Shown one piece after another: positions 1-6,345 of a stretch of DNA of 24,851 bases. Where the stretch lies: positions 1 through 24,851 of the forward strand of contig QLUS01000010.1 in the NCBI GenBank assembly GCA_018725535.1, written 5' to 3'. A program made the position numbers and the translations under genes. The notes under the pieces are model-generated. The model saw only the letters and a program-made list of their open reading frames with translations, was not told where the DNA came from and searched no databases. This DNA comes from Bacillota bacterium. GTDB lineage: Bacteria; Bacillota; UBA994. Within the stretch, counting starts at the first letter, position 1. Every line of letters begins with the position of its first letter.

Positions 1-525
1 ATTATTCGCATGGCCACAGTCGTAGGTCTAGTCGATTTGCTGGCAACAGCAGTAGCAGTTCCGTTAGCCGTTATTGGCGTATCAGGTGCGCTCTCGGACA
101 GCGTTGTCTCCGGTCTGTTTGAGATAACCATCGGCACGGAGCTTTGCGCGAGTGCAGGCGCACCCCTCATGCAGCGTGTGGCTATGGCAGGAGCTATTAT
201 CGCTTGGAGCGGGCTATCCGTACATGGGCAAGTCGCGAGCGTTGTGCATGACACAGACATCCGCATTGGACCATATCTGTTGGCGCGCCTCGCGCGTGCT
301 GTACTAGCGTTTGTCTACACGATGCTGCTGTGGAACGTCAGTGGAGGCTTGTTGGGCGCCACTCTACCAGTTCTCTTTTCTGCCGTGCCTGCGGCCACGC
401 CAAGCTTCGTATTACAGCGGATGGCGTTTGCCGGTATCCGGGCCCTAGGCTTCCTCGGGATTACGCTCGTGTTGTCGGCCATTGTTGTCGGACTATGTAA
501 AATCAGGCGAGGGTGTTGCGGCTAA
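1..525 (+). CDS. ylbJ: Sporulation integral membrane protein YlbJ, 3' part only
   Basis: The reading frame is open to the left edge of the window, so this is the C-terminal ~174 residues of a longer gene (family members are about 400 residues). The visible part is very hydrophobic, with several membrane segments. It carries the YlbJ-like motifs GLFEITIGTEL, AIIAWSGLSVHGQVASVV and TDIRIGPYLLARL. In B. subtilis, YlbJ is a sporulation membrane protein encoded next to coaD and rsmD, and the same neighbours are present here. It is transcribed toward coaD, and the two stop regions overlap by 33 bp. The ATG at 10 lies inside the conserved protein and is not the true start. Identity rests on motif memory plus context. 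Confidence 0.8.
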   Translation: MIRMATVVGLVDLLATAVAVPLAVIGVSGALSDSVVSGLFEITIGTELCASAGAPLMQRVAMAGAIIAWSGLSVHGQVASVVHDTDIRIGPYLLARLARAVLAFVYTMLLWNVSGGLLGATLPVLFSAVPAATPSFVLQRMAFAGIRALGFLGITLVLSAIVVGLCKIRRGCCG

Positions 526-996
526 GAACTTAGCCCGCAGCTCTGCTGCCACTACCGGTTGCACAAGTTCGGCCACCGACCCGCCAAAACGGGCTACTTC
601 CTTTACCAGCGACGAAGACAAGTAGGAATACTGGTTGTTGGTCATCATAAAAAGCGTTTCTACACCATCATCGAGTGTGCGGTTCATGAGAGCCATTTGA
701 AATTCATACTCGAAATCCGAGACAGCACGTAAACCCTTGATGATAATTTGCGCCTTCTCGCTCTGCATAAAATGCACTAAGAGACCGCCGTGATGTGTAA
801 CCACCACATTGGGGATATCTCGGGTAACCTCTTGCAGAAGCGCAATGCGCTCCTCCACAGAAAAGAGCGTACTCTTGCTTTGGTTACTCATTACTACTAC
901 GCTTAGTCGATCAAAAACCCGGGCTGCGCGCAGTATGATATCCAAATGGCCGTTGGTGACAGGGTCGAAACTACCGGGGTATACTGCTCTAATCAC
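493..996 (-). CDS. coaD: Phosphopantetheine adenylyltransferase
   Basis: This enzyme makes dephospho-CoA from 4'-phosphopantetheine and ATP, the penultimate step of coenzyme A synthesis, in the cytoplasm. The protein is 167 aa, normal for CoaD. It starts AVYPGSFDPVTNGHLD, giving the nucleotidyltransferase T-x-G-H motif near residues 15-18. It ends with the NQYSYLSSSLVKEVARFGG signature. I chose the GTG at 994-996 because GGGAGG lies 8 nt upstream and the protein then begins at the family's usual place; the longer frame back to 1044 adds non-family sequence. It overlaps the end of rsmD by 8 bp, the usual rsmD-coaD pair, and converges on ylbJ. Confidence 0.95.
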   Translation of the reverse strand: MIRAVYPGSFDPVTNGHLDIILRAARVFDRLSVVVMSNQSKSTLFSVEERIALLQEVTRDIPNVVVTHHGGLLVHFMQSEKAQIIIKGLRAVSDFEYEFQMALMNRTLDDGVETLFMMTNNQYSYLSSSLVKEVARFGGSVAELVQPVVAAELRAKFLAATPSPDFT

Positions 997-1555
997 GTTT
1001 ACTTCCTCCCGCCCGCATATAATGGGACATGACGGTCTGCCCATAGTTCTTTATTTTAAGAAGCCTCAGCTCTCCTATTTCTGCCGGAAGGGACTCCTTC
1101 GCAAAGTGCTCAATTATCAGCACACCGCTTGCGGCAAGTAAATCATAACGGTCAATCAGCTCGAGGACATGGGCGCCTGCCAAGTCACCATAAGGAGGGT
1201 CGGCAAAAACCACATCGAATTCTTGGCCTAAGAGCTCTGGCAGCACTTTTGTGTATGAGCCTATACGCACCCTAAGCACCAGCGGATCTATACCGAGACT
1301 GTCGCGGTTTCTGACAATAAGTGCCGCTGCGCGCGGCGACCGCTCTACGGCTACCACTAGGCGCGCGCCGCGTGATACCGCCTCAATGCCCATGGCTCCT
1401 GTCCCCGCGAAAACGTCAAGAAAACAACTCTCCGGTATCAGCTCACCTAGGCTTGAGAAAACTGCACCACGAGCTTTATCAGATGTGGGGCGAATGGCGA
1501 GATTGTCTGCCATCTCGATGCGCCGTCCTCGGAAAGTGCCCGCAATAACTCTCAC
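989..1555 (-). CDS. rsmD: 16S rRNA (guanine(966)-N(2))-methyltransferase RsmD
   Basis: This SAM-dependent enzyme methylates G966 (E. coli numbering) of 16S rRNA during 30S assembly. The 188-aa protein begins MRVIAGTFRGRRIE and has the 'IRPTSDKARGAVFSSL' stretch. It has a SAM-binding loop, LDVFAGTGAMGIEAVSRGA (about residues 46-64), and the catalytic DPPY at 119-122, all typical of RsmD. The start is a GTG with AAGGGG 8 nt upstream; the frame extends 25 codons further but with no family similarity. It is first of a two-gene unit with coaD. A plausible promoter lies immediately upstream. Confidence 0.95.
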   Translation of the reverse strand: MRVIAGTFRGRRIEMADNLAIRPTSDKARGAVFSSLGELIPESCFLDVFAGTGAMGIEAVSRGARLVVAVERSPRAAALIVRNRDSLGIDPLVLRVRIGSYTKVLPELLGQEFDVVFADPPYGDLAGAHVLELIDRYDLLAASGVLIIEHFAKESLPAEIGELRLLKIKNYGQTVMSHYMRAGGSKRD

Positions 1556-1577
1556 ATAGCCAACCCCTTGTAACATT

Positions 1578-1606
1578 ATTGTACATGAGCGCAGCCAAAT
1601 TGTCGC
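1578..1606 (-). promoter_or_regulatory. Candidate sigma-A-type promoter for rsmD-coaD
   Basis: Reading the minus strand, GCGACA (1601-1606) and TACAAT (1578-1583) are separated by 17 nt. They match the -35 and -10 consensus at 4/6 and 5/6 positions. The site lies about 23 nt upstream of the rsmD GTG and downstream of the SASP terminator, so rsmD-coaD can be an independent transcript. Confidence 0.45.
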
Positions 1607-1638
1607 CCGGATTTCGCTCTGCCCGAGCACGTAGGAAA

Positions 1639-1660
1639 GGCGGACCTCTCTGGGTCCGCC
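1639..1660 (-). terminator. Hairpin terminator after the SASP gene
   Basis: A perfect 8-bp GC-rich stem (GGCGGACC with GGTCCGCC) has a 6-nt loop. It begins 16 nt past the SASP stop and is followed on the minus strand by only three T residues. It fits a rho-independent terminator with a short U-tract and would isolate the spore gene from rsmD. Confidence 0.65.
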
Positions 1661-1676
1661 CTTAGGTTAAACTGCG

Positions 1677-1910
1677 CTAACGAAGGGTGCCGCCACGGCC
1701 TGCTAGAGAACGCTCTGCCATCTCAATCATTTTGCGCACCATATGGCCACCGATAGCACCGGTATCGCGGGTGGTCATGGTTCGCCAATAACCGTCATTT
1801 GGAGTCTGAATGCCAAGCTCAGAAGTTACTTCATATTTGAACTGCTCCATCGCGTTCTTGGCTTGCGGAACTACGATCTGATTGCTGGTATTGTCGCTGC
1901 CTCTCGCCAC
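1677..1910 (-). CDS. Alpha/beta-type small acid-soluble spore protein
   Basis: SASPs coat forespore DNA, protect it, and are degraded at germination. This 77-aa protein has both family signatures. One is YEVTSELGI, containing the site cut by the germination protease GPR. The other is TTRDTGAIGGHMVRKMIEMAE, the DNA-binding segment. The start is GTG with AAGGAGGT 9 nt upstream. The gene is monocistronic: a terminator follows it, and a sigma-G-type promoter plus a leader hairpin precede it. Forespore-specific late expression is therefore likely. The recG gene often found near this position in related genomes is absent. Confidence 0.95.
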   Translation of the reverse strand: MARGSDNTSNQIVVPQAKNAMEQFKYEVTSELGIQTPNDGYWRTMTTRDTGAIGGHMVRKMIEMAERSLAGRGGTLR

Positions 1911-1947
1911 GTTGATTGCACCTCCTTAGCCTTTTTTTAGCAGTGAG

Positions 1948-1975
1948 ATGAATTTGCACACCTACGCAAATTCAT
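1948..1975. repeat. Perfect 10-bp inverted repeat in the SASP leader
   Basis: ATGAATTTGC (1948-1957) and GCAAATTCAT (1966-1975) are exact reverse complements with an 8-nt spacer. The repeat lies between the inferred SASP transcription start and its ribosome binding site. No U-tract follows it in the SASP direction, so it is not an obvious terminator. It could be an mRNA 5' stem-loop or a protein-binding operator. Confidence 0.7.
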
Positions 1976-2001
1976 GATGTAGTTAACTCCCTGCTTGAGC
2001 T

Positions 2002-2030
2002 TAGTATGTGCTGGAGTGTGTTCTCTATAC
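2002..2030 (-). promoter_or_regulatory. Sigma-G-type (forespore) promoter of the SASP gene
   Basis: On the minus strand GTATA (2026-2030) and CATACTA (2002-2008) are separated by exactly 17 nt. They match the B. subtilis sigma-G consensus as I know it (gHATR, 17-18 nt, CATnHTA) at every position. The location, about 90 nt upstream of a SASP start, agrees with the known forespore control of this gene family. Confidence 0.75.
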
Positions 2031-2060
2031 TTAGGAAAAACTTCCTATAAACGCGCGCAA

Positions 2061-3695
2061 CTACTCCACGGAAAAAATGTAGTAGTAAACGGGCTGTCCT
2101 CCGTTGAAAAATTCAAGTTCACAGTTTGGAAATCTCGCCTTAACTTTTTCAGCTAGGGACTTCGCAGTTGCTTCATCCGTCTCGGCACCGGCAAAAAGTG
2201 AGATCACGCCGTCATCATCTGTGACCATATTCGTCAGCAGCGTCAGCGCTACCTCATTGACATCGGTACCTATCGTGTCTATGCCTTTGTCGCTGAGACC
2301 AAGGATATCACCTTCCACAATTTCACCTATGTCCCCGTTGTAGGCCTTTATAGCATAGGTCACCAAGCCCGTTTTGACTCCGCTCATGCGCCTGTGCATG
2401 GCCCTCGATACACGCTCAAGCTCAAGCGCGTCAGCCTCATAGGAGAGCATGGCGGCCAGACCCTGCGGAAGCGTACGGCTCGCGACCACGGCAACTTCCT
2501 TGCTCGTAACCTCTTTAACCTGGGAAGCGGCTAAGATCACGTTCTTGTTGTTGGGCAAAATCACGGCGCGCTCACAAGCTAAGCTGTTAACAGCGGCGGC
2601 TAGGTCCTCGGTGCTCGGGTTCATGGTCTGTCCGCCTTCCACGATTACATCCACACCTAGACTCAAGAAGATCTCGCGCAGGCCGTCGCCAGCGGCAACC
2701 GCCACCACGCCGATGGACTTGCCTTGGCCTTTGCGAACGGCCTTCAGCCCTTCCTCAGCCCAGGCTGTGTGGGCGTGCTGCTCCTTCATGTTTTCGATTT
2801 TTATGGCGCTGAGCTCCCCGTGCTCAAGTGCTAGTTCCATTACCGTCCCGGGGTGATTAGTGTGGAGATGCACCTTAATCACGCCTTCGTCACCCACAAC
2901 TAACAAGGAGTCGCCGTAGGACTCAAGGCTAGGACGTAACATATGATCCTCTATGCGCGGGTTAAGAATCAAAAATTCAGTGCAATACTGAAACTCAATC
3001 TCCGAAGCTGCAAAGTGCTGCCTCTCAGGCTCAGGTAGTGGCTTCGGTGACTCTATGGCAACTGGTGCCTCAAGTTCTTTACCTAGAAGAGCGTACAGAA
3101 ATCCGCGGTAGATGTGAACTAACCCTTGGCCGCCTGCGTCTACCACACCTGCCTTCTTTAGCACGGGCAGCATGTCAGGCGTGCGCGCCAGCGTTTTCTC
3201 CGCCTGCTCAATCACCGCCTGCATCAGCTTAGCAATGTCAGGTTCGGTACGTGCCTTAGCTTGCGCTACGCGGGCGGCATCACGCGCTACAGTGAGAATT
3301 GTTCCCTCTACAGGCCTGCCGACGGCCTTGTACGCCGTTTCCACTCCTGCCATCAAAGCTAAAGCAAAGTCGGTCCCTTGGAGAACTGTCTTTCGTTCTA
3401 AGGAACGGCTAAAGCCGCGAAACAACTGCGACAAAATAACGCCGGAATTGCCGCGCGCCCCCATCAGCGACCCAGAAGCCACTACTTGAGCTACGGCAGC
3501 GCAGGTGTCAAGATTGGGCTTGTCAAGCGCCCGCACGACTGCCTGCAAGGTAAGGTGCATATTAGTGCCGGTGTCTCCGTCAGGAACTGGGAACACATTC
3601 AAGGCGTCTACCGCCTGTTTGTTTGCCTCTAGACTCTTAGCGCCAAGCAAGAACATATTGCGGAGGAGGATCGCATCTATCTGCTTTGCAGTCAC
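2061..3695 (-). CDS. DAK2-domain protein, fatty acid kinase subunit FakA-like (YloV family)
   Basis: FakA-type proteins phosphorylate fatty acids delivered by a FakB (DegV-family) carrier for phospholipid synthesis. At about 544 aa it has normal family length. The N-terminal DhaL/DAK2 domain contains NVFPVPDGDTGTNM (about residues 34-47), the Mg-ATP loop, and GSLMGARGNSGVILSQL. A middle region and a C-terminal domain ending in GGQPVYYYIFSVE follow. The ATG at 3702-3704 directly abuts AGGAGG with no spacing, so I prefer the GTG three codons later (9-nt spacing). It lies 13 bp downstream of the Asp23 gene, the usual yloU-yloV pair. No fakB is visible, so the substrate is inferred from the family. 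Confidence 0.85.
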   Translation of the reverse strand: MTAKQIDAILLRNMFLLGAKSLEANKQAVDALNVFPVPDGDTGTNMHLTLQAVVRALDKPNLDTCAAVAQVVASGSLMGARGNSGVILSQLFRGFSRSLERKTVLQGTDFALALMAGVETAYKAVGRPVEGTILTVARDAARVAQAKARTEPDIAKLMQAVIEQAEKTLARTPDMLPVLKKAGVVDAGGQGLVHIYRGFLYALLGKELEAPVAIESPKPLPEPERQHFAASEIEFQYCTEFLILNPRIEDHMLRPSLESYGDSLLVVGDEGVIKVHLHTNHPGTVMELALEHGELSAIKIENMKEQHAHTAWAEEGLKAVRKGQGKSIGVVAVAAGDGLREIFLSLGVDVIVEGGQTMNPSTEDLAAAVNSLACERAVILPNNKNVILAASQVKEVTSKEVAVVASRTLPQGLAAMLSYEADALELERVSRAMHRRMSGVKTGLVTYAIKAYNGDIGEIVEGDILGLSDKGIDTIGTDVNEVALTLLTNMVTDDDGVISLFAGAETDEATAKSLAEKVKARFPNCELEFFNGGQPVYYYIFSVE

Positions 3696-3708
3696 AACAT
3701 TCATCCTC

Positions 3709-4074
3709 CTAAAACTTCTCGTTTACGCGCACACCTTGTACATTGATGTTAACTTGCTCTACCGACAAGTCAACCAAGGTTTCCACTACGTATCTTACTT
3801 TCTCCATGATATTTTGAGCTACCTCAGATATTTTAGTGCCATAACCCACGATAATGTAAAGGTCAATGACTACGCTGTTGCCGCTGACGTGCACTTCTAC
3901 GCCGCGGGACAAATTCTCCTTGCCTAGAAGCTCGATAAACCCATCGCGAATACGGCTGCGTGAGCACATGCCTACAAGGCCATAGCACTCCAAGGCAGCC
4001 ACGCCTGCTACCGTAGCAATAGCTTCCGAGGTAATGACTATCTTACCATAGTCTGTCAGTATAGTCTGACTCAC
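3709..4074 (-). CDS. Asp23/Gls24 family envelope stress response protein (YloU-like)
   Basis: The protein has 121 aa. It has the Asp23 pattern: an N-terminal GKIVITSEAIATVAGVAALE, a central VVIDLYIIVGYGTKISEVA, and a C-terminal VDLSVEQVNINVQGVR. These small proteins lack enzyme motifs and are linked to cell-envelope homeostasis in several Firmicutes; the exact role here is unknown. The start is GTG with GGGAGG 7 nt upstream. It is the first gene of the asp23-fakA unit, divergent from rpmB, matching the rpmB-yloU-yloV neighbourhood of B. subtilis. Confidence 0.9.
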   Translation of the reverse strand: MSQTILTDYGKIVITSEAIATVAGVAALECYGLVGMCSRSRIRDGFIELLGKENLSRGVEVHVSGNSVVIDLYIIVGYGTKISEVAQNIMEKVRYVVETLVDLSVEQVNINVQGVRVNEKF

Positions 4075-4143
4075 TGCGTTTCCTCCCTCCTGCGTACAGT
4101 CATCTCTTATTCGTCTTTGTCTCTATACCTGTTGCCGCCGTCC

Positions 4144-4173
4144 TTGCCAGCGTGGTTTCGCATGTGATAGAAT
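4144..4173 (+). promoter_or_regulatory. Sigma-A-type promoter of rpmB
   Basis: TTGCCA (4144-4149) and TAGAAT (4168-4173) are each 5/6 matches to the consensus, with an 18-nt spacer. They lie 29 nt upstream of the rpmB ATG. The position in the divergent gap between asp23 and rpmB fits. Confidence 0.65.
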
Positions 4174-4202
4174 TATTTTCGTGAAAAGGAGGTGCGGATA
4201 CT

Positions 4203-4403
4203 ATGCACAGATGTGAAGTCTGCAACAAAACCAAGTCTTCCGGCAATAAGTTGAACTACAAGGGGACTCAATTGACTAAACGCACCAAGCGTACTCGATT
4301 CCCTAATATCCAACGCGTGCGTGTTATTGCTGAAGGAAGGTCGACTAGGCTCAACGTGTGTACAACATGCCTCAAGTCTAACAAAGTTACTCGCGCCGTG
4401 TAA
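4203..4403 (+). CDS. rpmB: Large ribosomal subunit protein bL28
   Basis: This is a 66-aa basic ribosomal protein. It has two CxxC pairs (C4/C7 and C53/C56), marking the zinc-binding form of bL28. Between them are the basic stretch TKRTKRTRFPNIQRVRV and the family-like RSTRLNVCTTCLKS. The start is an ATG with AAGGAGGT 9 nt upstream. It is transcribed alone on the plus strand from its own promoter and ends at a long hairpin, a common arrangement next to spoVM in spore formers. Four-cysteine forms are associated with zinc-replete growth and are often paired elsewhere with a cysteine-free paralogue. Confidence 0.96.
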   Translation: MHRCEVCNKTKSSGNKLNYKGTQLTKRTKRTRFPNIQRVRVIAEGRSTRLNVCTTCLKSNKVTRAV

Positions 4404-4423
4404 ATGATAAAAACAGGTAATGC

Positions 4424-4461
4424 AAGACCCTCCTTTGGTTTCTGACCAGCAGGAGGGTCTT
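4424..4461. terminator. Long hairpin between rpmB and spoVM, probable shared terminator
   Basis: AAGACCCTCCT (4424-4434) pairs perfectly with AGGAGGGTCTT (4451-4461). Inside the 16-nt loop a further TGGT/ACCA pairing is possible. It sits between two convergent genes, rpmB (+) and spoVM (-), 20 and 14 bp from their stops. T-runs are weak on both sides, so termination efficiency is uncertain. Confidence 0.65.
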
Positions 4462-4475
4462 CACTTTCGATTTGC

Positions 4476-4556
4476 CTAACGATTACTCCTGTTGCGCCAA
4501 AACAACCGCAGGATGCCAGCAAGCCACTTGGGAGGCTTGTAGACGCGGATTCTCAT
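4476..4556 (-). CDS. spoVM: Stage V sporulation protein M
   Basis: A 26-codon gene with AGGAGG 6 nt before its ATG. The peptide begins MRIRVYKPPKWLAGILRL and ends in basic residues. B. subtilis SpoVM is also 26 aa, and K7, P9, K10, L12, G14, I15 and R17 line up with it; P9 is known to matter for recognising membrane curvature. SpoVM is an amphipathic helix that marks the forespore surface and anchors SpoIVA, the base of the spore coat. The position between rpe and rpmB is the standard location (thiN, between rpe and spoVM in B. subtilis, is absent). It is small enough to be missed by automatic gene calling. Confidence 0.9.
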   Translation of the reverse strand: MRIRVYKPPKWLAGILRLFWRNRSNR

Positions 4557-4566
4557 GTGCATCCTC

Positions 4567-4662
4567 CTAGCATTCGTAGTACAGGTACCACCCCGCCCAC
4601 ACACACAGTCCCCCTAACACCAGCAGCCACAACCAACTAGGGATGATGCGGGAGATCAGCAT
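4567..4662 (-). CDS. Possible 31-aa single-span membrane peptide upstream of spoVM
   Basis: This short frame begins MLISRIIPSWLWLLVLGG and ends with aromatic residues and a cysteine. It would form one hydrophobic helix flanked by an arginine near the N-terminus. Its TAG stop overlaps the ribosome binding site of spoVM, 10 bp before the spoVM ATG. It has no clear ribosome binding site of its own. Its ATG overlaps the stop of another tiny frame (4656-4730) as ATGCTGA, so translation could be coupled. I do not recognise a family, and it may be chance. Confidence 0.3.
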   Translation of the reverse strand: MLISRIIPSWLWLLVLGGLCVWAGWYLYYEC

Positions 4663-4730
4663 AGACCAGCTAATGCTACCAGAACACCGCCCGCGCGACG
4701 CAAGGGGTGATGGAAATGAGTTCTGCGCAA
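4656..4730 (-). CDS. Possible 24-aa leader peptide ORF
   Basis: A TTG codon lies 6 nt after a strong AAGGAGGG (4737-4744), in an otherwise non-coding stretch. The 24-residue frame is rich in histidine and arginine at its start (RRTHFHHPLRR) and hydrophobic at its end. The TGA stop overlaps the ATG of the next mini-ORF. Nothing in the peptide is recognisable. The strong ribosome binding site and downstream position from a promoter-like site are the only support. Confidence 0.25.
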   Translation of the reverse strand: MRRTHFHHPLRRAGGVLVALAGLC

Positions 4731-4760
4731 GCCGTACCCTCCTTCTTTGGCTCATACCGC

Positions 4761-4790
4761 AGTATAGGCAAGGTGTGCTATAGGTGTGAA
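4761..4790 (-). promoter_or_regulatory. Candidate promoter upstream of the spoVM region
   Basis: On the minus strand TTCACA (4785-4790) and TATACT (4761-4766) each match the vegetative consensus at 5/6 with an 18-nt spacer. It lies at the foot of the rpe terminator and about 200 nt upstream of spoVM. In B. subtilis spoVM is driven by sigma-E; I could not find a convincing sigma-E pair here. Confidence 0.4.
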
Positions 4791-4815
4791 AACCGGGGGT
4801 CTTACCCCCGGTTTT
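4789..4815 (-). terminator. Rho-independent-type hairpin at the end of the yicC-to-rpe block
   Basis: An 11-bp stem is formed by AAAACCGGGGG (4789-4799) and CCCCCGGTTTT (4805-4815), with a 5-nt loop. The rpe stop codon TAA (4802-4804) lies inside the loop. Four T residues follow on the minus strand. It closes the long minus-strand block and separates it from spoVM. Confidence 0.7.
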
Positions 4816-5464
4816 TCCCTGCTTCGAGAACACTCGCCGCAAAAGCTCTTCGGTCAGGACTTTGGAAAAAAGAAACCCCTGCAACTAGGTGGGTCGCGCC
4901 TTCTGCTAGGCACAGCTTCGCGGTTTCCAGTGTGATGCCGCCATCAATTTGTACAGCTATATCCCGCCCATGCGTGAGCGCGAGTTCGCGCACCGCACTA
5001 ATTTTCGTTAACACACTTGGGATAAACTTCTGCCCACTAAAGCCGGGGTTAACCGTCATCAGCAATACCGCGTCTAGATCGTGAATAATACACTTGAGCA
5101 CGTCTACAGGCGTGGCTGGATTTAGGGAAACACCGGCCTGCACGCCCAATTCTTTAATTGCGTACACGAGTCGGTGCAGATGATGCGTCGCTTCGTAGTG
5201 CACGGTAATGAGCTCGGGGCCACTCCTCGCAAAATCGGCGACATGCTTTTCGGGCTCGGCCACCATCAGGTGGCAGTCGAACTTCAGCTGTCCGTGGCGT
5301 CTGACGGCATGGGCCATGTTCACGCCATAGGAGATGTTAGGCACGAAATTGCCGTCCATCACATCTATATGCACATCGCCTAGTCCTGCAGAGACAACGC
5401 TGTCTAGCTCCTCCCCTAAGAACAGCAAATCAGCCGCCAACAACGACGGTGAAAGTACAATCAC
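4802..5464 (-). CDS. rpe: Ribulose-phosphate 3-epimerase
   Basis: This enzyme interconverts D-ribulose 5-phosphate and D-xylulose 5-phosphate in the pentose phosphate pathway. It is a 220-aa TIM barrel with the family motifs in order: LSPSLLAAD, VHIDVMDGNFVPNIS (metal-binding H32 and D34), FDCHLMV (H65), MTVNPGFSGQKFIPSVL and VQIDGGIT. The start is GTG at 5462-5464, overlapping the rsgA stop as GTGA, which indicates coupled translation. A longer frame to 5575 runs inside rsgA and lacks family sequence. The rsgA-rpe adjacency is conserved in Firmicutes. Confidence 0.96.
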   Translation of the reverse strand: MIVLSPSLLAADLLFLGEELDSVVSAGLGDVHIDVMDGNFVPNISYGVNMAHAVRRHGQLKFDCHLMVAEPEKHVADFARSGPELITVHYEATHHLHRLVYAIKELGVQAGVSLNPATPVDVLKCIIHDLDAVLLMTVNPGFSGQKFIPSVLTKISAVRELALTHGRDIAVQIDGGITLETAKLCLAEGATHLVAGVSFFQSPDRRAFAASVLEAGKNRG

Positions 5465-6342
5465 TTGTATCGGTTCCTTTCTTGTAGCCTGACTTCCTCG
5501 AGGAAAGCCAAGTAGCTCTTGTAGCGCTCCCAAGCTATGGCCCCTTTTGGCAACAACCCGCCCTGTACTTCGCACCCGGGTTCACCGTTGTGCCGGCAAT
5601 CGCCACCAAAACGGCATCGTTCCCGCGCGGAGCGCATTTCCGGGAAGTACTCGGCCAGATTAAGGCTATTAAGCTCCTCGGGTAGGTCCAATCGGCTAAA
5701 TCCCGGGGTATCAGCCACGAAAGCCTCGTAATCAGGCAGGTAGTGCAGCTCTACATGGCGTGTGGTATGTCTGCCATGATGCGTTTTCGCGCTAACTTCT
5801 CCTACAGGGGGATTAGACCGAGGGCATAGGAGCCGCACAAGACTTGACTTGCCTACGCCTGACTGCCCAGCGAGTACGGAAGTCTGCCCGCGCAACAAGT
5901 CTAGGAGCTCGCTTGGCACCTTAGCACATGTCAGTGACCCGAGAATAACAGAGTAGCCCGCCTTCTCATACATACCCCTGAGTTCCCCGCGCTGACATAG
6001 GTCCGTCTTGTTAAAAAAGACCACGCCCCGCAGTCCCAGTATTTTTGCTGCCACCAACACCCTGTCTACGAGGATGAGGTTCGGCTCAGGTGAGGCCATG
6101 GCGGCAACTACTACTACTTGCGATACGTTGGCAACTAGGGGTCGCTCCAGCACATTGCGGCGAGGTAGAATGGCCTCCACTACGCCCTCGCCCTCGTTAA
6201 GTGCAGTGACCTCCACCATATCCCCTACATACGGAGTATCAACGTGCAGGCGCAGTTTGCCACGGGCACGGCATCTAAGTAGAGCAGGCCCAACCTGAAC
6301 AAAGTAGTAGCCTGCTAAGAGCCTTACGACCCGTCCCACCAA
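5461..6342 (-). CDS. rsgA: Small ribosomal subunit biogenesis GTPase RsgA
   Basis: RsgA is a circularly permuted GTPase that acts late in 30S assembly. The 293-aa protein has an N-terminal OB-fold. The GTPase motifs follow in permuted order: NKTDL (G4, 111-115), GQSGVGKSS (G1, 159-167) and DTPGF (G3, 211-215). The C-terminal zinc site uses C243, C249, H251 and C257. The start is TTG, 3 bp after the pknB stop, with AGGGGGG upstream; a GTG is the next codon. The prpC-pknB-rsgA order is conserved, and in B. subtilis the kinase phosphorylates this GTPase (CpgA). Confidence 0.96.
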   Translation of the reverse strand: MVGRVVRLLAGYYFVQVGPALLRCRARGKLRLHVDTPYVGDMVEVTALNEGEGVVEAILPRRNVLERPLVANVSQVVVVAAMASPEPNLILVDRVLVAAKILGLRGVVFFNKTDLCQRGELRGMYEKAGYSVILGSLTCAKVPSELLDLLRGQTSVLAGQSGVGKSSLVRLLCPRSNPPVGEVSAKTHHGRHTTRHVELHYLPDYEAFVADTPGFSRLDLPEELNSLNLAEYFPEMRSARERCRFGGDCRHNGEPGCEVQGGLLPKGAIAWERYKSYLAFLEEVRLQERNRYK

Positions 6343-6345
6343 CAG

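Noticed and set aside
2032..2047. TAGGAA/TTCCTA hairpin downstream of the FakA-like gene as a terminator
   Set aside because: The stem is only six A/T-rich pairs, and no T-run follows on the minus strand. It may be chance next to the sigma-G-type promoter.
4084..4143. Minus-strand promoter for asp23-fakA
   Set aside because: TATAGA-like sequences exist but no acceptable -35 at proper spacing was found, so no promoter is called.
4570..4790. Sigma-E promoter for spoVM
   Set aside because: CTATACT-like sequences occur, but no -35 at 14-15 nt matched. Only the vegetative-type pair is listed.
4567..4884. 105-codon minus-strand frame spanning the rpe end and the spoVM upstream gap
   Set aside because: Its first third lies inside rpe in another frame and crosses the terminator hairpin. 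It has no ribosome binding site. Only the last 31 codons look peptide-like, and these are listed separately with low confidence.
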